From contig OZ244910.1 in assembly GCA_965221735.1 (NCBI GenBank), positions 2,108,001 through 2,172,000 of the forward strand: DNA of 64,000 bases, written 5' to 3'. This DNA is from UBA2991 sp965221735. Lineage in GTDB: Bacteria; Chloroflexota; Dehalococcoidia; Tepidiformales; Tepidiformaceae. This document shows, piece after piece, positions 16,886 through 26,922 of the stretch. The notes under the pieces were generated by a model. That model searched no databases and was not told where the DNA came from. It saw only the letters and a list, made by a program, of their open reading frames with translations. A program made the translations under genes and the position numbers. Numbering within the stretch: position 1 is the first letter of the stretch; each line of letters begins with the position of its first letter.

Positions 16886-18236
16886 TCAGACGCCGGAGAC
16901 GGTCATCTCGGCGATGCGCACGGTTGGGGCGGCGGAGGAACCGAACCAGGTCAGGTCGCTGCCAACTGCGTCCACCTTCCCGAGCATGGAGGCGACGTCG
17001 CCGGAGATGTTGGCCTCGGCGACGGGGTAGGCGATGGCGCCGTTCTCGATCCAGAAGCCGCCGACCCCGCGGGAGTAGTCGCCGGTTGTGGGGTTGAAGC
17101 CAAAGCCCATGAGGGCGGTCACGAGCAGGCCTTCCTGCGTGTCCGCGACGATCTCCTCGGCAGGGGTGTCGCCGGGCTCGAAGATGAGGTTGGCGGGGCC
17201 GGGCTCAGGGAGGGAGGAGACGCCGCGCTGGGCGCTACCGGTCGTGCGGGCGTCCATGCGGCGGGCGGTGTAGCAGTCGAAGAGGAAGCCCTCGAAGCGC
17301 CCTTCCTCGAAGACGACGTTGCGGCGGGCGGCCACGCCCTCGCCGTCGAAGGGGCGGGAGCCGGCGCGGGCGGGCCGGGTCGGGTCGTCAACGATGGTGA
17401 CGAGGGGCGAGCCGATGGCCTCGCCGGTGCGTCCCGCGAGGAAGGTGGCGCCCCGGTAGAGAGCGCCCCCGGTCGCGCAGCCGGCGACATCGCCGGCGAG
17501 GCGGGCGGCCATCATCGGCTCGAAGATGACGGGGACGCGCTTCGTGTCCGTCTTGCGGGCGCCGAGCTGGTCGACGGCGCGCTGGGCGGCGATGCGGCCG
17601 ATCGTCTCGGGGTCCATGAGGCTGCGGAGGCTGCGCTCGGCGCTGAACCACCAGGCGTTGCGCTTCTTGCCGTCTTCGTCGTCGGCGAGGGCCTCGGTGG
17701 AGAGGGAGATGGAGGTGGCGGGGTAGCCGGCGGCGAAGCCCCGGGAGTTGGCGAGAGCGACCTCGCCCACGCGGGTGGTGAGGCTGGCGCCCTCCGAGTT
17801 GGTGATGCGCGAGTCGAAGCCGAGGGCGGCGGCCTCGCAGGAGCGGGCCATATCGATGCGGTCGTCGAGGGGGAGGCTTTCGATGCGCTCGTCGTAGAGC
17901 TGGAGGGAGTCGCCGCCGCCGGAGGCGAGCTGCTCGGGGTCAGGGAGCCCGGCGTACTCGTCGGGCGCGGAGATGCGCGCCAGCTCGACGGTCTCGGCGA
18001 CGAACTGCTCGAAGGCGGCGGGCGTGAAGTCGCTGGTCGAGCAGACGGCGGTGCGGCCACCGCTGATGACGCGCAAGCCGAGGGAGTGGGAGGTGGCCTC
18101 GATCAGCTTCTCGATCTCGCCGAGACGGATGGAGACCGTCGACTCCGTGTGGGAGAAGGCGATGGCGTCGCACTGCTCGGCGCCGCGGGCGGCGGCGAGC
18201 TCGACGGCGCGCCCTGCGAGTTCGAGGGGCGCCGCC

Positions 18237-18256
<20 letters not shown>
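16886..18256 (-). CDS. pmbA: TldE/PmbA family metalloprotease subunit
   Basis: 456 residues, typical for PmbA. GLRVISGGRTAVCSTSDFT and GLLVTALMGFGFNPTTGDYSRGV are characteristic; the latter is the conserved C-terminal GFNPVTGDFSRG-like block. PmbA lacks the zinc motif and works with TldD as a heterodimer that trims unfolded peptides (microcin and CcdA processing in E. coli). The GTG start at 18256 overlaps the end of tldD by 20 bp; the gene pair order tldD-pmbA supports a functional complex. Confidence 0.92.
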
Positions 18257-19682
<1,426 letters not shown>

Positions 19683-19761
19683 GGCGACCATGGTAGCGCA
19701 CGGTCCGAGGCAGACGCGAAAGCGCATCCACGATGCCGGTGATTCGGTAGTCTCCGGAAGT

Positions 19762-20403
19762 ATGGAGACGTTGCAGACCTTCCTTGAACCGGGGCGGCGT
19801 GCGCTCGCTGCGGACGGCGCGCTCCTCCCGCGAGACGAACAGCACGACGGCGCTGCCGGCACGGCCCTGTTGGTGGTTGACCTGGAGATGAGCGGGCCGA
19901 GCCCTCGTGAGCACGAGGTGATCGACATCGGGGGCGTGCTGGCGACGGTGGGCGCGGCGTTCCCGGAGGAGGCGTCGTGGGGAGCACGGGTGCGGCCGCT
20001 GCACATCGGGACGGCCAACGTGGGGGCGCTCAAGGTGGCGGGGTACTCCGCGCGGAAGTGGCGGGATGCGGTCCCGCTCGAGGAAGCGTTCGCGCGGCTG
20101 GCGGAGCTGGGCGGCGGGGCGACGATCGCGGGGTGGGGCATCAGCAGCGACATGGCGTTCCTGGCGGAGAGCGCTCGCCGGACGAACACGCGGTGGCCCT
20201 TCGCGGACGTGGCGATCGACGTGCAGTTGATCGCGAGGCGGCTGCTCGGCCGGGACGAGGTGGACCGCTTCAACCTGGGACACGTGGCCGACCGGCTGGG
20301 GATCGGGCGGCTGGGGGAGCACACCGCGCTCGCGGACGCCTACGCGACCTACGACGTGCTCGTGAAGCTGGCGGAGCGGGCTGGTCTGGGCGGCGGTCCT
20401 TGA
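19762..20403 (+). CDS. DEDDh-type 3'-5' exonuclease domain protein
   Basis: 213 residues from the ATG at 19762, which has GGAAG just upstream; the in-frame ATG at 19681 is inside tldD on the other strand and is less likely. VVDLEMSGPSP is the Exo I motif with D-x-E, IAGWGISSDMAFL resembles Exo II with its Asp, and HTALADAYATYDV is the Exo III H-x4-D. The family includes DNA polymerase III epsilon, RNase T and oligoribonuclease; which substrate is used cannot be told. The first ~35 residues before the domain are unassigned. Confidence 0.75.
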   Translation: METLQTFLEPGRRALAADGALLPRDEQHDGAAGTALLVVDLEMSGPSPREHEVIDIGGVLATVGAAFPEEASWGARVRPLHIGTANVGALKVAGYSARKWRDAVPLEEAFARLAELGGGATIAGWGISSDMAFLAESARRTNTRWPFADVAIDVQLIARRLLGRDEVDRFNLGHVADRLGIGRLGEHTALADAYATYDVLVKLAERAGLGGGP

Positions 20404-20428
20404 CAATGGCAACCCTGACCCTAACGAT
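20400..20428 (+). promoter_or_regulatory. Candidate promoter of the riboflavin operon
   Basis: A perfect TTGACA at 20400-20405 overlaps the exonuclease stop codon. TAACGAT at 20422-20428 sits 16 nt later as a -10-like element. Transcription would begin a few bases before the FMN riboswitch, which fits well. Confidence 0.5.
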
Positions 20429-20436
20429 CGGGACGA

Positions 20437-20555
20437 CGTTCTCGGGGCGAGGTGAAAATCCTCACCGGCGGTGAAAGCCCGCGACTCCGCTTCGGCGGAT
20501 TGATCCGGTGGAATTCCGGGGCCGACGGTCAAAGTCCGGATGGGAGAGAACGACC
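20437..20555 (+). ncRNA. FMN riboswitch (RFN element)
   Basis: Contains the conserved RFN blocks in order: TCTCGGGGCGAGGTGAAAAT, CCTCACCGGCGGT, AAAGCCCGCGA, a variable stem arm around 20490-20510, CCGACGGTCAAAGTCCGGAT and GGGAGAGAACG. The closing stem pairs CGTTCTC with GAGAACG. It senses FMN and lies 83 nt upstream of ribE, so it controls the three-gene riboflavin operon. Confidence 0.96.
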
Positions 20556-20556
20556 G

Positions 20557-20583
20557 AGCGGCCGCCTCTGGCGGCAAGCCGCT
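20557..20583 (+). promoter_or_regulatory. Stem-loops of the riboswitch expression platform
   Basis: Two alternative hairpins overlap here: GCCGCC-tct-GGCGGC (20561-20575) and AGCGGC...GCCGCT (20557-20562 with 20578-20583). They lie just after the FMN aptamer and before ribE, where a terminator/antiterminator or ribosome-site sequestering structure is expected. No long U-run is present, so the mode is undecided. Confidence 0.45.
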
Positions 20584-20637
20584 GGTACCGCCTTTCCCGT
20601 CATCCCCGGCGCGTTCTGTAGCAAAGCGCGAGGCGGG

Positions 20638-21237
20638 ATGTTCACCGGCATCATCGAAGAGCTTGGCACCGTCCTCGAAAGCGGCGAAGGCCGTCTGCTG
20701 ATCCGCGCGCCCATGGTGGTGAGCGACTCGGCGCTCGGGGACTCCATCGCCATCAACGGGGTCGACCTGACGGTGGCGGAGATGGAAGGCGACACCTTCT
20801 TCGCGAACCTGATGCCCGAGACGTACCGGCGCTCGGCGCTGGGCGACCTGCGCGAAGGCGACCTCGTGAACCTCGAACGGAGCGTGCGGCCGAGCGACCG
20901 GCTGAGCGGACACATCGTGCGGGGCGTGACCGAAGGGGTGGGAGAGATCACCGGCATCGCCCCGGAAGGGGAGGCGCTCATCGTGCGCGTCGCGGCGCCA
21001 CCGGAGCTGCTGCGGTACACGGTGGTGAAGGGTCCCGTCTGCATCGACGGCGTGAGCCTCACGATCACCGGAAAGGACGAGTCGGCGTTGTTCGTCTCGC
21101 TGGTGCAGTACACGCAGGAGCACACGAACCTCGTCAGCCGCGGGGTGGGGGCGAAGGTGAACCTGGAGACGGACATCCTCGCGCGCTACGTCGAGCAGTT
21201 CGTGGCCGAGCGCGAGGCGGCAGGAGAACCGGCATGA
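20638..21237 (+). CDS. ribE: Riboflavin synthase, alpha chain
   Basis: 199 residues. MFTGIIEELGTV is the canonical start of riboflavin synthase, and the protein shows the two-fold internal repeat: GDSIAINGVDLTV in the first barrel and KGPVCIDGVSLTITG in the second. It dismutates two lumazine molecules to riboflavin. The ATG at 20638 has an AGGCGGG run directly upstream. It is the first gene after the riboswitch and overlaps ribBA by ATGA. Confidence 0.97.
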   Translation: MFTGIIEELGTVLESGEGRLLIRAPMVVSDSALGDSIAINGVDLTVAEMEGDTFFANLMPETYRRSALGDLREGDLVNLERSVRPSDRLSGHIVRGVTEGVGEITGIAPEGEALIVRVAAPPELLRYTVVKGPVCIDGVSLTITGKDESALFVSLVQYTQEHTNLVSRGVGAKVNLETDILARYVEQFVAEREAAGEPA

Positions 21238-22481
21238 CCGAGGTGAGGGATCCCGTGTCCATCAGCGTGGAAGAGGCGATCGAGGAGTACCGGCAGGGCA
21301 AGTTCGTGATCATCGCGGACGACGAGGACCGCGAGAACGAGGGCGACCTGACGATTCCGGCCGAGTGCGTGACCCCGGAGACGATCAACTTCATGGCGCG
21401 GTATGCGCGGGGGCTGATCTGCATCGCTCTCTCGGCTGAGCGGGTGGACGAGCTGCGCCTGCCGATGATGGTCGAGGAGCGCACGAACGACTCGCCCTTC
21501 GGGACGCCCTTCACGGTGTCGGTGGAGGCGCGCACGGGCGTCTCGACGGGAATCAGCGCGGCGGACCGGGCGCGGACGGTGCAGGTGCTGCTCGACCCGG
21601 AGACGCGTCCGGAGGACCTCGTGCGGCCGGGGCACATGTTCCCGCTGCGGGCGCACGAGGGCGGCGTGCTCGTGCGGGCAGGGCAGACGGAGGCGAGCGT
21701 CGACCTCTGCCGGCTGGCGGGGATGCGTCCGGCGGCGGTTATCTGCGAGATCATGAAGGGCGACGGGGAGATGGCGCGGATGCCGGAGCTGCAGCGCTTC
21801 GCCCGCCGCCACGGCCTGAAGATCCTGACGACGAACGAGATCATCAAGTACCGCCTGAAGAACGAGCGGCTGGTTCAGCGGGTGGCGGAAACGCACCTGC
21901 CGACGACGATGGGGGAGATGGCGATCGTGGCCTACCAGGCGAAGTACGCGGCCGAGGAAGAGGTGGCGGTGGTGAAGGGCAGCATCGACCCCGATGAGCC
22001 CGTGCTGGTGCGGGTCCACGACCAGTGCTTCACGGGCGACGTGCTGCACTCGATGCGCTGCGACTGCGGCGAGCAGAAGGACCTCGCGCTGAAAATGATC
22101 GGCGAGCAGGGGGGCGTCTTCCTCTACCTGCGGCAGGAGGGGCGGGGCATCGGGCTGCACAACAAGCTGCGCGCCTACCGCCTGCAGGACGACGGGCTCG
22201 ACACGGTCGACGCGAACCTGGCGCTGGGCTTCCCCGCAGACGGACGGGACTACGGCATCGCGATGCAGATCCTGCTCGACCTCGGGGTGCGCAAGCTGCG
22301 GCTGCTCACGAACAACCCGGACAAGCTGGCGGGGCTGGAGGGGTACGGACTGGAGGTGGTGGAGCGCGTGCCGCTGGAGGTGCCGCCCAACCGGTTCAAC
22401 TTCAACTACCTGGAGACGAAGCGACGGCGCATGGGCCACCTGCTCGACCAGCTCGACGACGGGCCGGAGGACGAGGCGTGA
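21234..22481 (+). CDS. ribBA: Bifunctional DHBP synthase / GTP cyclohydrolase II
   Basis: 415 residues. The N-terminal half (to about 205) is 3,4-dihydroxy-2-butanone 4-phosphate synthase, with DDEDRENEGDLTIPAE and AHEGGVLVRAGQTEASVDL. The C-terminal half is GTP cyclohydrolase II: the zinc site DQCFTGDVLHSMRCDCGEQ supplies three cysteines, and RQEGRGIGLHNKLRAYRLQD holds the catalytic Arg region. Together these supply both precursors of riboflavin. It overlaps ribE by 4 bp and ribH by GTGA. Confidence 0.97.
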   Translation: MTEVRDPVSISVEEAIEEYRQGKFVIIADDEDRENEGDLTIPAECVTPETINFMARYARGLICIALSAERVDELRLPMMVEERTNDSPFGTPFTVSVEARTGVSTGISAADRARTVQVLLDPETRPEDLVRPGHMFPLRAHEGGVLVRAGQTEASVDLCRLAGMRPAAVICEIMKGDGEMARMPELQRFARRHGLKILTTNEIIKYRLKNERLVQRVAETHLPTTMGEMAIVAYQAKYAAEEEVAVVKGSIDPDEPVLVRVHDQCFTGDVLHSMRCDCGEQKDLALKMIGEQGGVFLYLRQEGRGIGLHNKLRAYRLQDDGLDTVDANLALGFPADGRDYGIAMQILLDLGVRKLRLLTNNPDKLAGLEGYGLEVVERVPLEVPPNRFNFNYLETKRRRMGHLLDQLDDGPEDEA

Positions 22482-22942
22482 ACGAGCTCGCCGCGGACAG
22501 CAACGGCGAGGGGCTGCGGGTCTGCATCGTGGTGGCGGAGTGGAACGCGTCCGTGACGTACAAGCTGCTGGACGGGGCGAAGGCGGGGCTGGGGGAACGC
22601 GGCGTGCGTCCGGACGACATCACGGTGGCCTGGGTGCCGGGTTCGTTCGAGGTGCCGCCGGCGACGCGGTGGGCGGCGGAGTCGGGAAACTACGACGCCG
22701 TGATCGCCATCGGCACGGTGATCAGGGGCGAGACGGACCACTACGAGCACATCGCGGGACAGGCAGCGGCCGGCATCATGGCGACCTCGCAGGAGACGGG
22801 CGTGCCGGTCGCGTTCGGCGTGCTGACGTGCGACACGGCCGAACAGGCGCTCGCGCGGGCGGGCGGGAAACACGGGAACAAGGGCGAGGAAGCGGCGGAA
22901 GCGGCGATCCAGATGGCGCGGCTGCGGGAGCGGCTCGCCTAG
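22478..22942 (+). CDS. ribH: 6,7-dimethyl-8-ribityllumazine synthase
   Basis: 154 residues from the GTG at 22478, which overlaps the ribBA stop. PGSFEVPPAT, IAIGTVIRGETDHYEHIAGQ and VPVAFGVLTCDTAEQAL are the standard active-site blocks, with the catalytic His in DHYEHI. It condenses the pyrimidine and DHBP to lumazine, the substrate of ribE. The stop codon lies in a CTAG palindrome that also serves as the stop of the convergent gene. Confidence 0.97.
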   Translation: MNELAADSNGEGLRVCIVVAEWNASVTYKLLDGAKAGLGERGVRPDDITVAWVPGSFEVPPATRWAAESGNYDAVIAIGTVIRGETDHYEHIAGQAAAGIMATSQETGVPVAFGVLTCDTAEQALARAGGKHGNKGEEAAEAAIQMARLRERLA

Positions 22943-23769
22943 CGCTGCTGGAGATACAGCTCGGCGGCCCAGCCGTTGACCTCGGGGGCCGCAATCAACC
23001 ACCAGGTCAGGTTGCCATGCTCGACGGGGCCCTCCAGCACGGTGACGATCGTGCCGTCGGCAATGCAGTCGAGGATCTCGCCTTCGATGTCGGCCTCCGC
23101 GCGGACGTTGAGGCAGCTGTCCGTCCCGGCGACCACGGCGCCATCGCCGGGGCTGAAGCGGGCGGGCGGGCCGGCCGGGGTCGGAGGAGGCGTGGGGGTG
23201 GGCTGCGGGGTGGAGGGGACCGCCGTGGCGGTCGGGACGGGAGTGGAGGGAGCGGGAGTCGGGGTGGACTCGACCGTGGCAACGGGAGCGGCGGGCTGCT
23301 CGCCGCCGCCATCGTCGCGGAAGCGGTCGATACCCCAGACGATGCCGTAGGCGATAGCGGCCGCGATCACGAACCCGACGGGGACGTACCAGAAGCGCGC
23401 GATGCCGGCGGCATCGCGGACGCCGCGGCCGCCACGACCGTCGAGGTCGATGGAGCCGATGTTGCGGGGACGGCCGACGGCCTGCCGCTCCGGCGCCGGG
23501 TCGGTGACGGGTGGGGGGGCGGAGACGGGCGGCGGGGCGGGAGGCGTCCTCGGAGCGGAGGGCCGGGCGGCCGTCGGGGGCGGGGGCACGCCGCCGAAGG
23601 TCCGGGGAAGGGGCTGGCCCTCGCAGTCGTTCCCGGTCGCACAGCCGTCGATCTCGATCCAGCAGGCGGGGTGGTGGACGGCGTGGCAGCCGGAGCACTG
23701 CAGGACCGGCTCGCCCGCGAAAAAGGCGACTCCGCAGACGGGACAGAGCCGGTGCGTGGGCTGGGTCAA
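22939..23769 (-). CDS. Zinc-ribbon/RING-like, single-pass membrane protein with SH3b domain
   Basis: 276 residues from a TTG start at 23769 with AGGAG 7 nt upstream; no ATG is available in a sensible place. The N-terminus has a Cys/His cluster: CPVCG, then CSGCHAVHHPACW, resembling prokaryotic RING/zinc-ribbon domains. A Pro-rich linker follows, then one hydrophobic helix (FWYVPVGFVIAAAIAYGIVW), a Thr/Pro linker and a C-terminal bacterial SH3-like domain (CLNVRAEADIEGEILDCIADG). Likely membrane-anchored with the SH3 outside. No specific function can be given. Confidence 0.7.
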   Translation of the reverse strand: MTQPTHRLCPVCGVAFFAGEPVLQCSGCHAVHHPACWIEIDGCATGNDCEGQPLPRTFGGVPPPPTAARPSAPRTPPAPPPVSAPPPVTDPAPERQAVGRPRNIGSIDLDGRGGRGVRDAAGIARFWYVPVGFVIAAAIAYGIVWGIDRFRDDGGGEQPAAPVATVESTPTPAPSTPVPTATAVPSTPQPTPTPPPTPAGPPARFSPGDGAVVAGTDSCLNVRAEADIEGEILDCIADGTIVTVLEGPVEHGNLTWWLIAAPEVNGWAAELYLQQR

Positions 23770-23879
23770 GAGCGAACTCCTGCATCGCAGTATCGAGCGG
23801 CCCGTGACGTCCGGCAAGGCTCCCGGTGGCGGGCGCCCTGAACGCGCGGGTAGGCTCCGTGCCCGGCGGGGAGGACTCG

Positions 23880-24326
23880 ATGAGCGCGAAACGGAGGCCG
23901 TCGGTGGGCGTGGCGATCGTGGTGCGGGACGAACTCGGTCGGGTGCTGCTGGGGAAGCGGGCGGTGGGGTGGGGCACGGGGGAGTGGTGCATCCCGTGCG
24001 GCTCGCTGGAGTGGGGGGAGGACGTGCGGGCGGCAGCGGAGCGGGAGCTTCTGGAGGAGACGGGCCTGCGGGCGCGAGCGGGGGCGGTGGTGGCGGTCCA
24101 CTCGAACTTCCACGACCGCGAGCGACTGACGGTCGGGATCTGGTTCGCGGGCGAGGATGTCGAGGGCGACCCGTTTCCGGCCGACGGCGAGCTGAGCGAG
24201 ATCGCCTACTTCGCTCCGGCCGAGCCGCCGCCGCTCGCGTTCCCCACGGACGCGCTGGTGCTGGAGCAGCTCGCGGAGGAAGGGTCGGGCTACCGGACGG
24301 GGCCGAAGCGGGAGGAAGGCCAGTAG
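23880..24326 (+). CDS. Nudix hydrolase
   Basis: 148 residues from ATG 23880, chosen for the GGAGG 7 nt upstream over an ATG at 23826. The Nudix box GSLEWGEDVRAAAERELLEE-TGL is complete (G-x5-E-x7-RELxEE-x-GL). Such enzymes hydrolyse nucleoside diphosphates linked to another group; substrate unknown, though MutT-like sanitation is possible. Its 3' end overlaps the convergent peptidase gene by 37 bp. Confidence 0.88.
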   Translation: MSAKRRPSVGVAIVVRDELGRVLLGKRAVGWGTGEWCIPCGSLEWGEDVRAAAERELLEETGLRARAGAVVAVHSNFHDRERLTVGIWFAGEDVEGDPFPADGELSEIAYFAPAEPPPLAFPTDALVLEQLAEEGSGYRTGPKREEGQ

Positions 24327-24685
24327 CGCCAGACGACTCGGCCCGTAAGAGCGTCGGGGGGAAGGGGGCCGAAGGTGCGGCTGTCGGTGCTCTCCTCGCG
24401 GTTGTCGCCGAGCAACACCACAGCGCCACCGGGCTCGAGGGCAGCTACACGCTTGGCGATGATGCGGGAGGGCTCGCGGGGATCGCGAGCCAGAGCAATG
24501 TCGCCGAGTTCCGGCAAGCGACGGACGTAGGCGCGGGAATCGACGACGACGTAGTCGCCGGGGGCAAGGGCGGGGGTCATGCTCTCGCCGGTGATGGCGT
24601 AGCGGGAGAGGCGCCAGCGGGCGAGCGCGACGAGCGCCGCGCCCGCGGCGACGATAGCGAGAGCGTTCCGGACCGGCGTTCGTGC
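24290..24685 (-). CDS. sodX: S26-family signal peptidase, probable nickel-SOD maturation protease (start codon unclear)
   Basis: The annotated ATG at 24580 would start inside the active-site motif. The frame upstream to 24685 is open and encodes an anchor helix (NALAIVAAGAALVALARW) then RYAITGESMTPALAPGD, the S26 catalytic-serine motif SMxPxLxxGD. RIIAKRVAALEPGG carries the catalytic Lys region, and LLGDNREESTDSRTFGPL is the conserved GDNxxxSxDSR box. No ATG, GTG, TTG or CTG exists between the sodN stop (TAG, 24688-24686) and ATG 24580, so the true start is a rare codon (ATC, GTC or ACG) or depends on the in-frame sodN stop. Adjacent SodX-type peptidases remove the SodN leader in other bacteria. 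Confidence 0.72.
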   Translation of the reverse strand, partial: ARTPVRNALAIVAAGAALVALARWRLSRYAITGESMTPALAPGDYVVVDSRAYVRRLPELGDIALARDPREPSRIIAKRVAALEPGGAVVLLGDNREESTDSRTFGPLPPDALTGRVVWRYWPSSRFGPVR

Positions 24686-25132
24686 CTAGCCGGCGGTGTA
24701 GAAGGGAACGTCGTCGCGGCTCTTGGAGGCCCAGAAGATGTTGTGGATCTCGCCGATGGTATCGACGAGGGCCTGGGCGGCCTCGACGTTCACCTCGACC
24801 TTGTTCTGGGAGCAGAGCTTGGCCGCGTTCCAGAAGGTGTCGTGGAGGCCAGGGTTGGCCTCGAGGTGCGGGGGCTTGAAGTAGTCGGTCCAGAGGATGA
24901 GCAGCTCCTCCTTGGCGAGCTGGGCCTGCTCCTCCTTGATGGCGATGAAGCGGCTCCTGGTGTTCTCGCTGGCAAGGTCGTTCCCGTCGCCGAGGTCGAC
25001 GAGCTTCTTGGCCATGGAGAGAACGGCTTCGGCGGCGATGCGCGCCGAGGCGGGGTCGTAGACGCCACAGGGGCCGTCGCAGTGGGCGGAGGCGGTGAGG
25101 GAGGGGCGGAGGATGCGATCGAGCAGGCTCAT
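24686..25132 (-). CDS. sodN: Nickel superoxide dismutase
   Basis: 148 residues with a 16-residue leader followed by the nickel hook HCDGPCGVYDP at residues 17-27: His17, Cys18 and Cys22 become ligands after leader removal. The rest is the helical hexamer-forming fold (FIAIKEEQAQLAKEELLILW, then HDTFWNAAKLCSQNKV). AAGGAG lies 7 nt before the ATG. It detoxifies superoxide in the cytoplasm. The S26 peptidase frame that follows without canonical start supports leader processing. Confidence 0.96.
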   Translation of the reverse strand: MSLLDRILRPSLTASAHCDGPCGVYDPASARIAAEAVLSMAKKLVDLGDGNDLASENTRSRFIAIKEEQAQLAKEELLILWTDYFKPPHLEANPGLHDTFWNAAKLCSQNKVEVNVEAAQALVDTIGEIHNIFWASKSRDDVPFYTAG

Positions 25133-25166
25133 GGGAGCTCCTTTAGAGCAGGTGTTTCGGCGGGGG

Positions 25167-25172
25167 AGTATA
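25167..25172 (-). promoter_or_regulatory. Candidate -10 element for sodN
   Basis: TATACT on the minus strand, 34 nt before the sodN ATG, in an otherwise very GC-rich stretch. No clear -35 is seen. Confidence 0.35.
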
Positions 25173-25195
25173 GCGGGGCGGCAGGTTATCCGCGC

Positions 25196-26125
25196 TCAGG
25201 AGAGCTGGTCGCTGAGCTCGGCGAGGCGGGCGGCCTCGGCGTCGCTGATGGCGAAGTCGATGGCGCCCGCGTTCTCGCGGGCCTGGCGGGCGTGGCGCGC
25301 GCCCGGGATGGGCAGGACGTTGTCCTGGCGGGCGAGCCAGTTGATCGCGACCTGGGCGGACGAGCGCCCGTGCGTCTGACCTATTTCGTCGAGGGCCTGG
25401 AGGAGGGGCTCGAGCCGCTCGGGATTGCGGAAGTTGCCGCTGAAGCGGCGGAAGCCTCGGGCCTCACGGCCACCGGCGCGGTATTTCCCGGTAAGCATCC
25501 CGCTGGCGAGGGGGAAGTAGGCGATGAGGGTCACGTCGAGCTCGCGGCAGGCCTCGAGGAGGCCGCTCCGCTCCGGACCGCGGTTGAGGAGGCTGTAGTT
25601 GACCTGGTTCGAGACGAGGGGGACGCCGCGGCGCGCGAGGGCAGCGTGGGCGGCGCGCATCTGGGAAGCGCTGTAGTTGCTGACACCGGCGTAACGGATG
25701 CGGCCCTGCTCGACGGCCTCGGCGAGGCGGTTCATGAGGCTGGGGATGCGGAGAAGGGTGAAGGGGAAGTGGATCTGATAGAGGTCGACGGTTTCGCGCT
25801 GGAGGCGGCCCAGGCTGGCATCGAGGGCGCGGTGGAGGGAGCCGCTGGTGACGCGCCAGGGGAGGGGCGCGAACTTCGTGGCGACGAAGGCATCGGCGTC
25901 GCCCCCGGCGAGGGCGCGGCCGAGAGCGCGCTCGGAGGCGCCGCTGTTGTAGATCTCGGCGGTGTCGAAGAGGCTCACGCCGGAAGCAAGGGCGGACTCC
26001 ACGGCGGCGGCAGGGTTGGTGGAGTCGGGAGTCGCGCCGGCTTCGTCCTTCCACGTATTGGTGCCCACGCCAAGGGGGCGGAGGAGGAGGTCGGTGGGGC
26101 CGAGGGGCATGTCCGGCAGGGTCAT
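25196..26125 (-). CDS. Aldo/keto reductase
   Basis: 309 residues, a TIM-barrel NADPH-dependent oxidoreductase. Catalytic tetrad pieces are visible: FDTAEIYNSG (Asp and Tyr), VATKFAPLPW (Lys) and YQIHFPF (His). The NADP-binding end includes IPGARHARQARENAGA. Substrate unknown; closest in style to the AKR11/12-like bacterial groups. It lies upstream of sodN on the same strand with a 63 bp gap. Confidence 0.9.
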   Translation of the reverse strand: MTLPDMPLGPTDLLLRPLGVGTNTWKDEAGATPDSTNPAAAVESALASGVSLFDTAEIYNSGASERALGRALAGGDADAFVATKFAPLPWRVTSGSLHRALDASLGRLQRETVDLYQIHFPFTLLRIPSLMNRLAEAVEQGRIRYAGVSNYSASQMRAAHAALARRGVPLVSNQVNYSLLNRGPERSGLLEACRELDVTLIAYFPLASGMLTGKYRAGGREARGFRRFSGNFRNPERLEPLLQALDEIGQTHGRSSAQVAINWLARQDNVLPIPGARHARQARENAGAIDFAISDAEAARLAELSDQLS

Positions 26126-26167
26126 GGCGGGAGTGTAGGGGATGCGGGCTGCCTGCAGGCGAGCCGC

Positions 26168-26728
26168 TCATTGCTTGATGCGGGTCTTCCAGAGGCCAGC
26201 ATTGCGGCCGGGCGCGAGCGACCGAGCCGACTTCCACGCCAGCCGGCGCCCGGAGGTGCGGAACGGGTGGGCCACGAACTGGGTGAGGGGCGCTTCGTAC
26301 ACCAGGATGCCACCCAGATCGAGGACCCGTTCGATCTCCGCCATGGCCAGTGCCGGCGACTCGACGTGGTACGCGGTGCCGAAGTCGACCACCAGGTCGA
26401 ACGAGCGATCGGCGAAGGGCATGTCCTGCAAGTCTCCATGCACCAACTCGGCCTCAATGCCCGTGCGGCGGACCTGTTCGTCCGCCTGGCCAAGGAAATC
26501 CTCATCGATGTCGATCCCGGTCAATTTCGAGGGGCGGCACAGGCTGGACAGGGCGGGAAAGGCAACCCCGCCTCCACATCCGGCCACGAGGATGCGCTTG
26601 TCCGATGGCAAGCGCAGAAGCTTCACCGTGACGGGAACCTCGAAGGACCCGTGCACGGAGTTGCGCCACTGCACATCGGGGAACGCGCCCAGGGCTCTTT
26701 TCCGGGCGGACCAGGTGAAGCGAGGCAT
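26168..26728 (-). CDS. Class I SAM-dependent methyltransferase
   Basis: 186 residues from ATG 26728 (MPRFTWSARKRAL), which has an AGG upstream; a GTG at 26815 without ribosome site would add 29 residues. Motif I VAGCGGGVAFPAL binds SAM, followed by TGIDIDEDFL with the acidic residue for the ribose, and motif IV FDLVVDFGTAYHVE. Substrate unknown. Confidence 0.75.
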   Translation of the reverse strand: MPRFTWSARKRALGAFPDVQWRNSVHGSFEVPVTVKLLRLPSDKRILVAGCGGGVAFPALSSLCRPSKLTGIDIDEDFLGQADEQVRRTGIEAELVHGDLQDMPFADRSFDLVVDFGTAYHVESPALAMAEIERVLDLGGILVYEAPLTQFVAHPFRTSGRRLAWKSARSLAPGRNAGLWKTRIKQ

Positions 26729-26922
26729 CCCGCTACACCTGCCGGCCGATATCCGGGTTGAGGGAGGGGCGCCTTTCGAGACGAGGCACGATTCGATAGT
26801 AGGGCACGTGGCCACCCGCGCACGAAAAGCAAGAAGGAACCGGTAAAGGCCGGCGCTGCTTGCGGGCGGTGGGACTCAAACCTAAGATCGACCTCGCGCG
26901 GGCCACCTGCGGCGGAGAGGCG

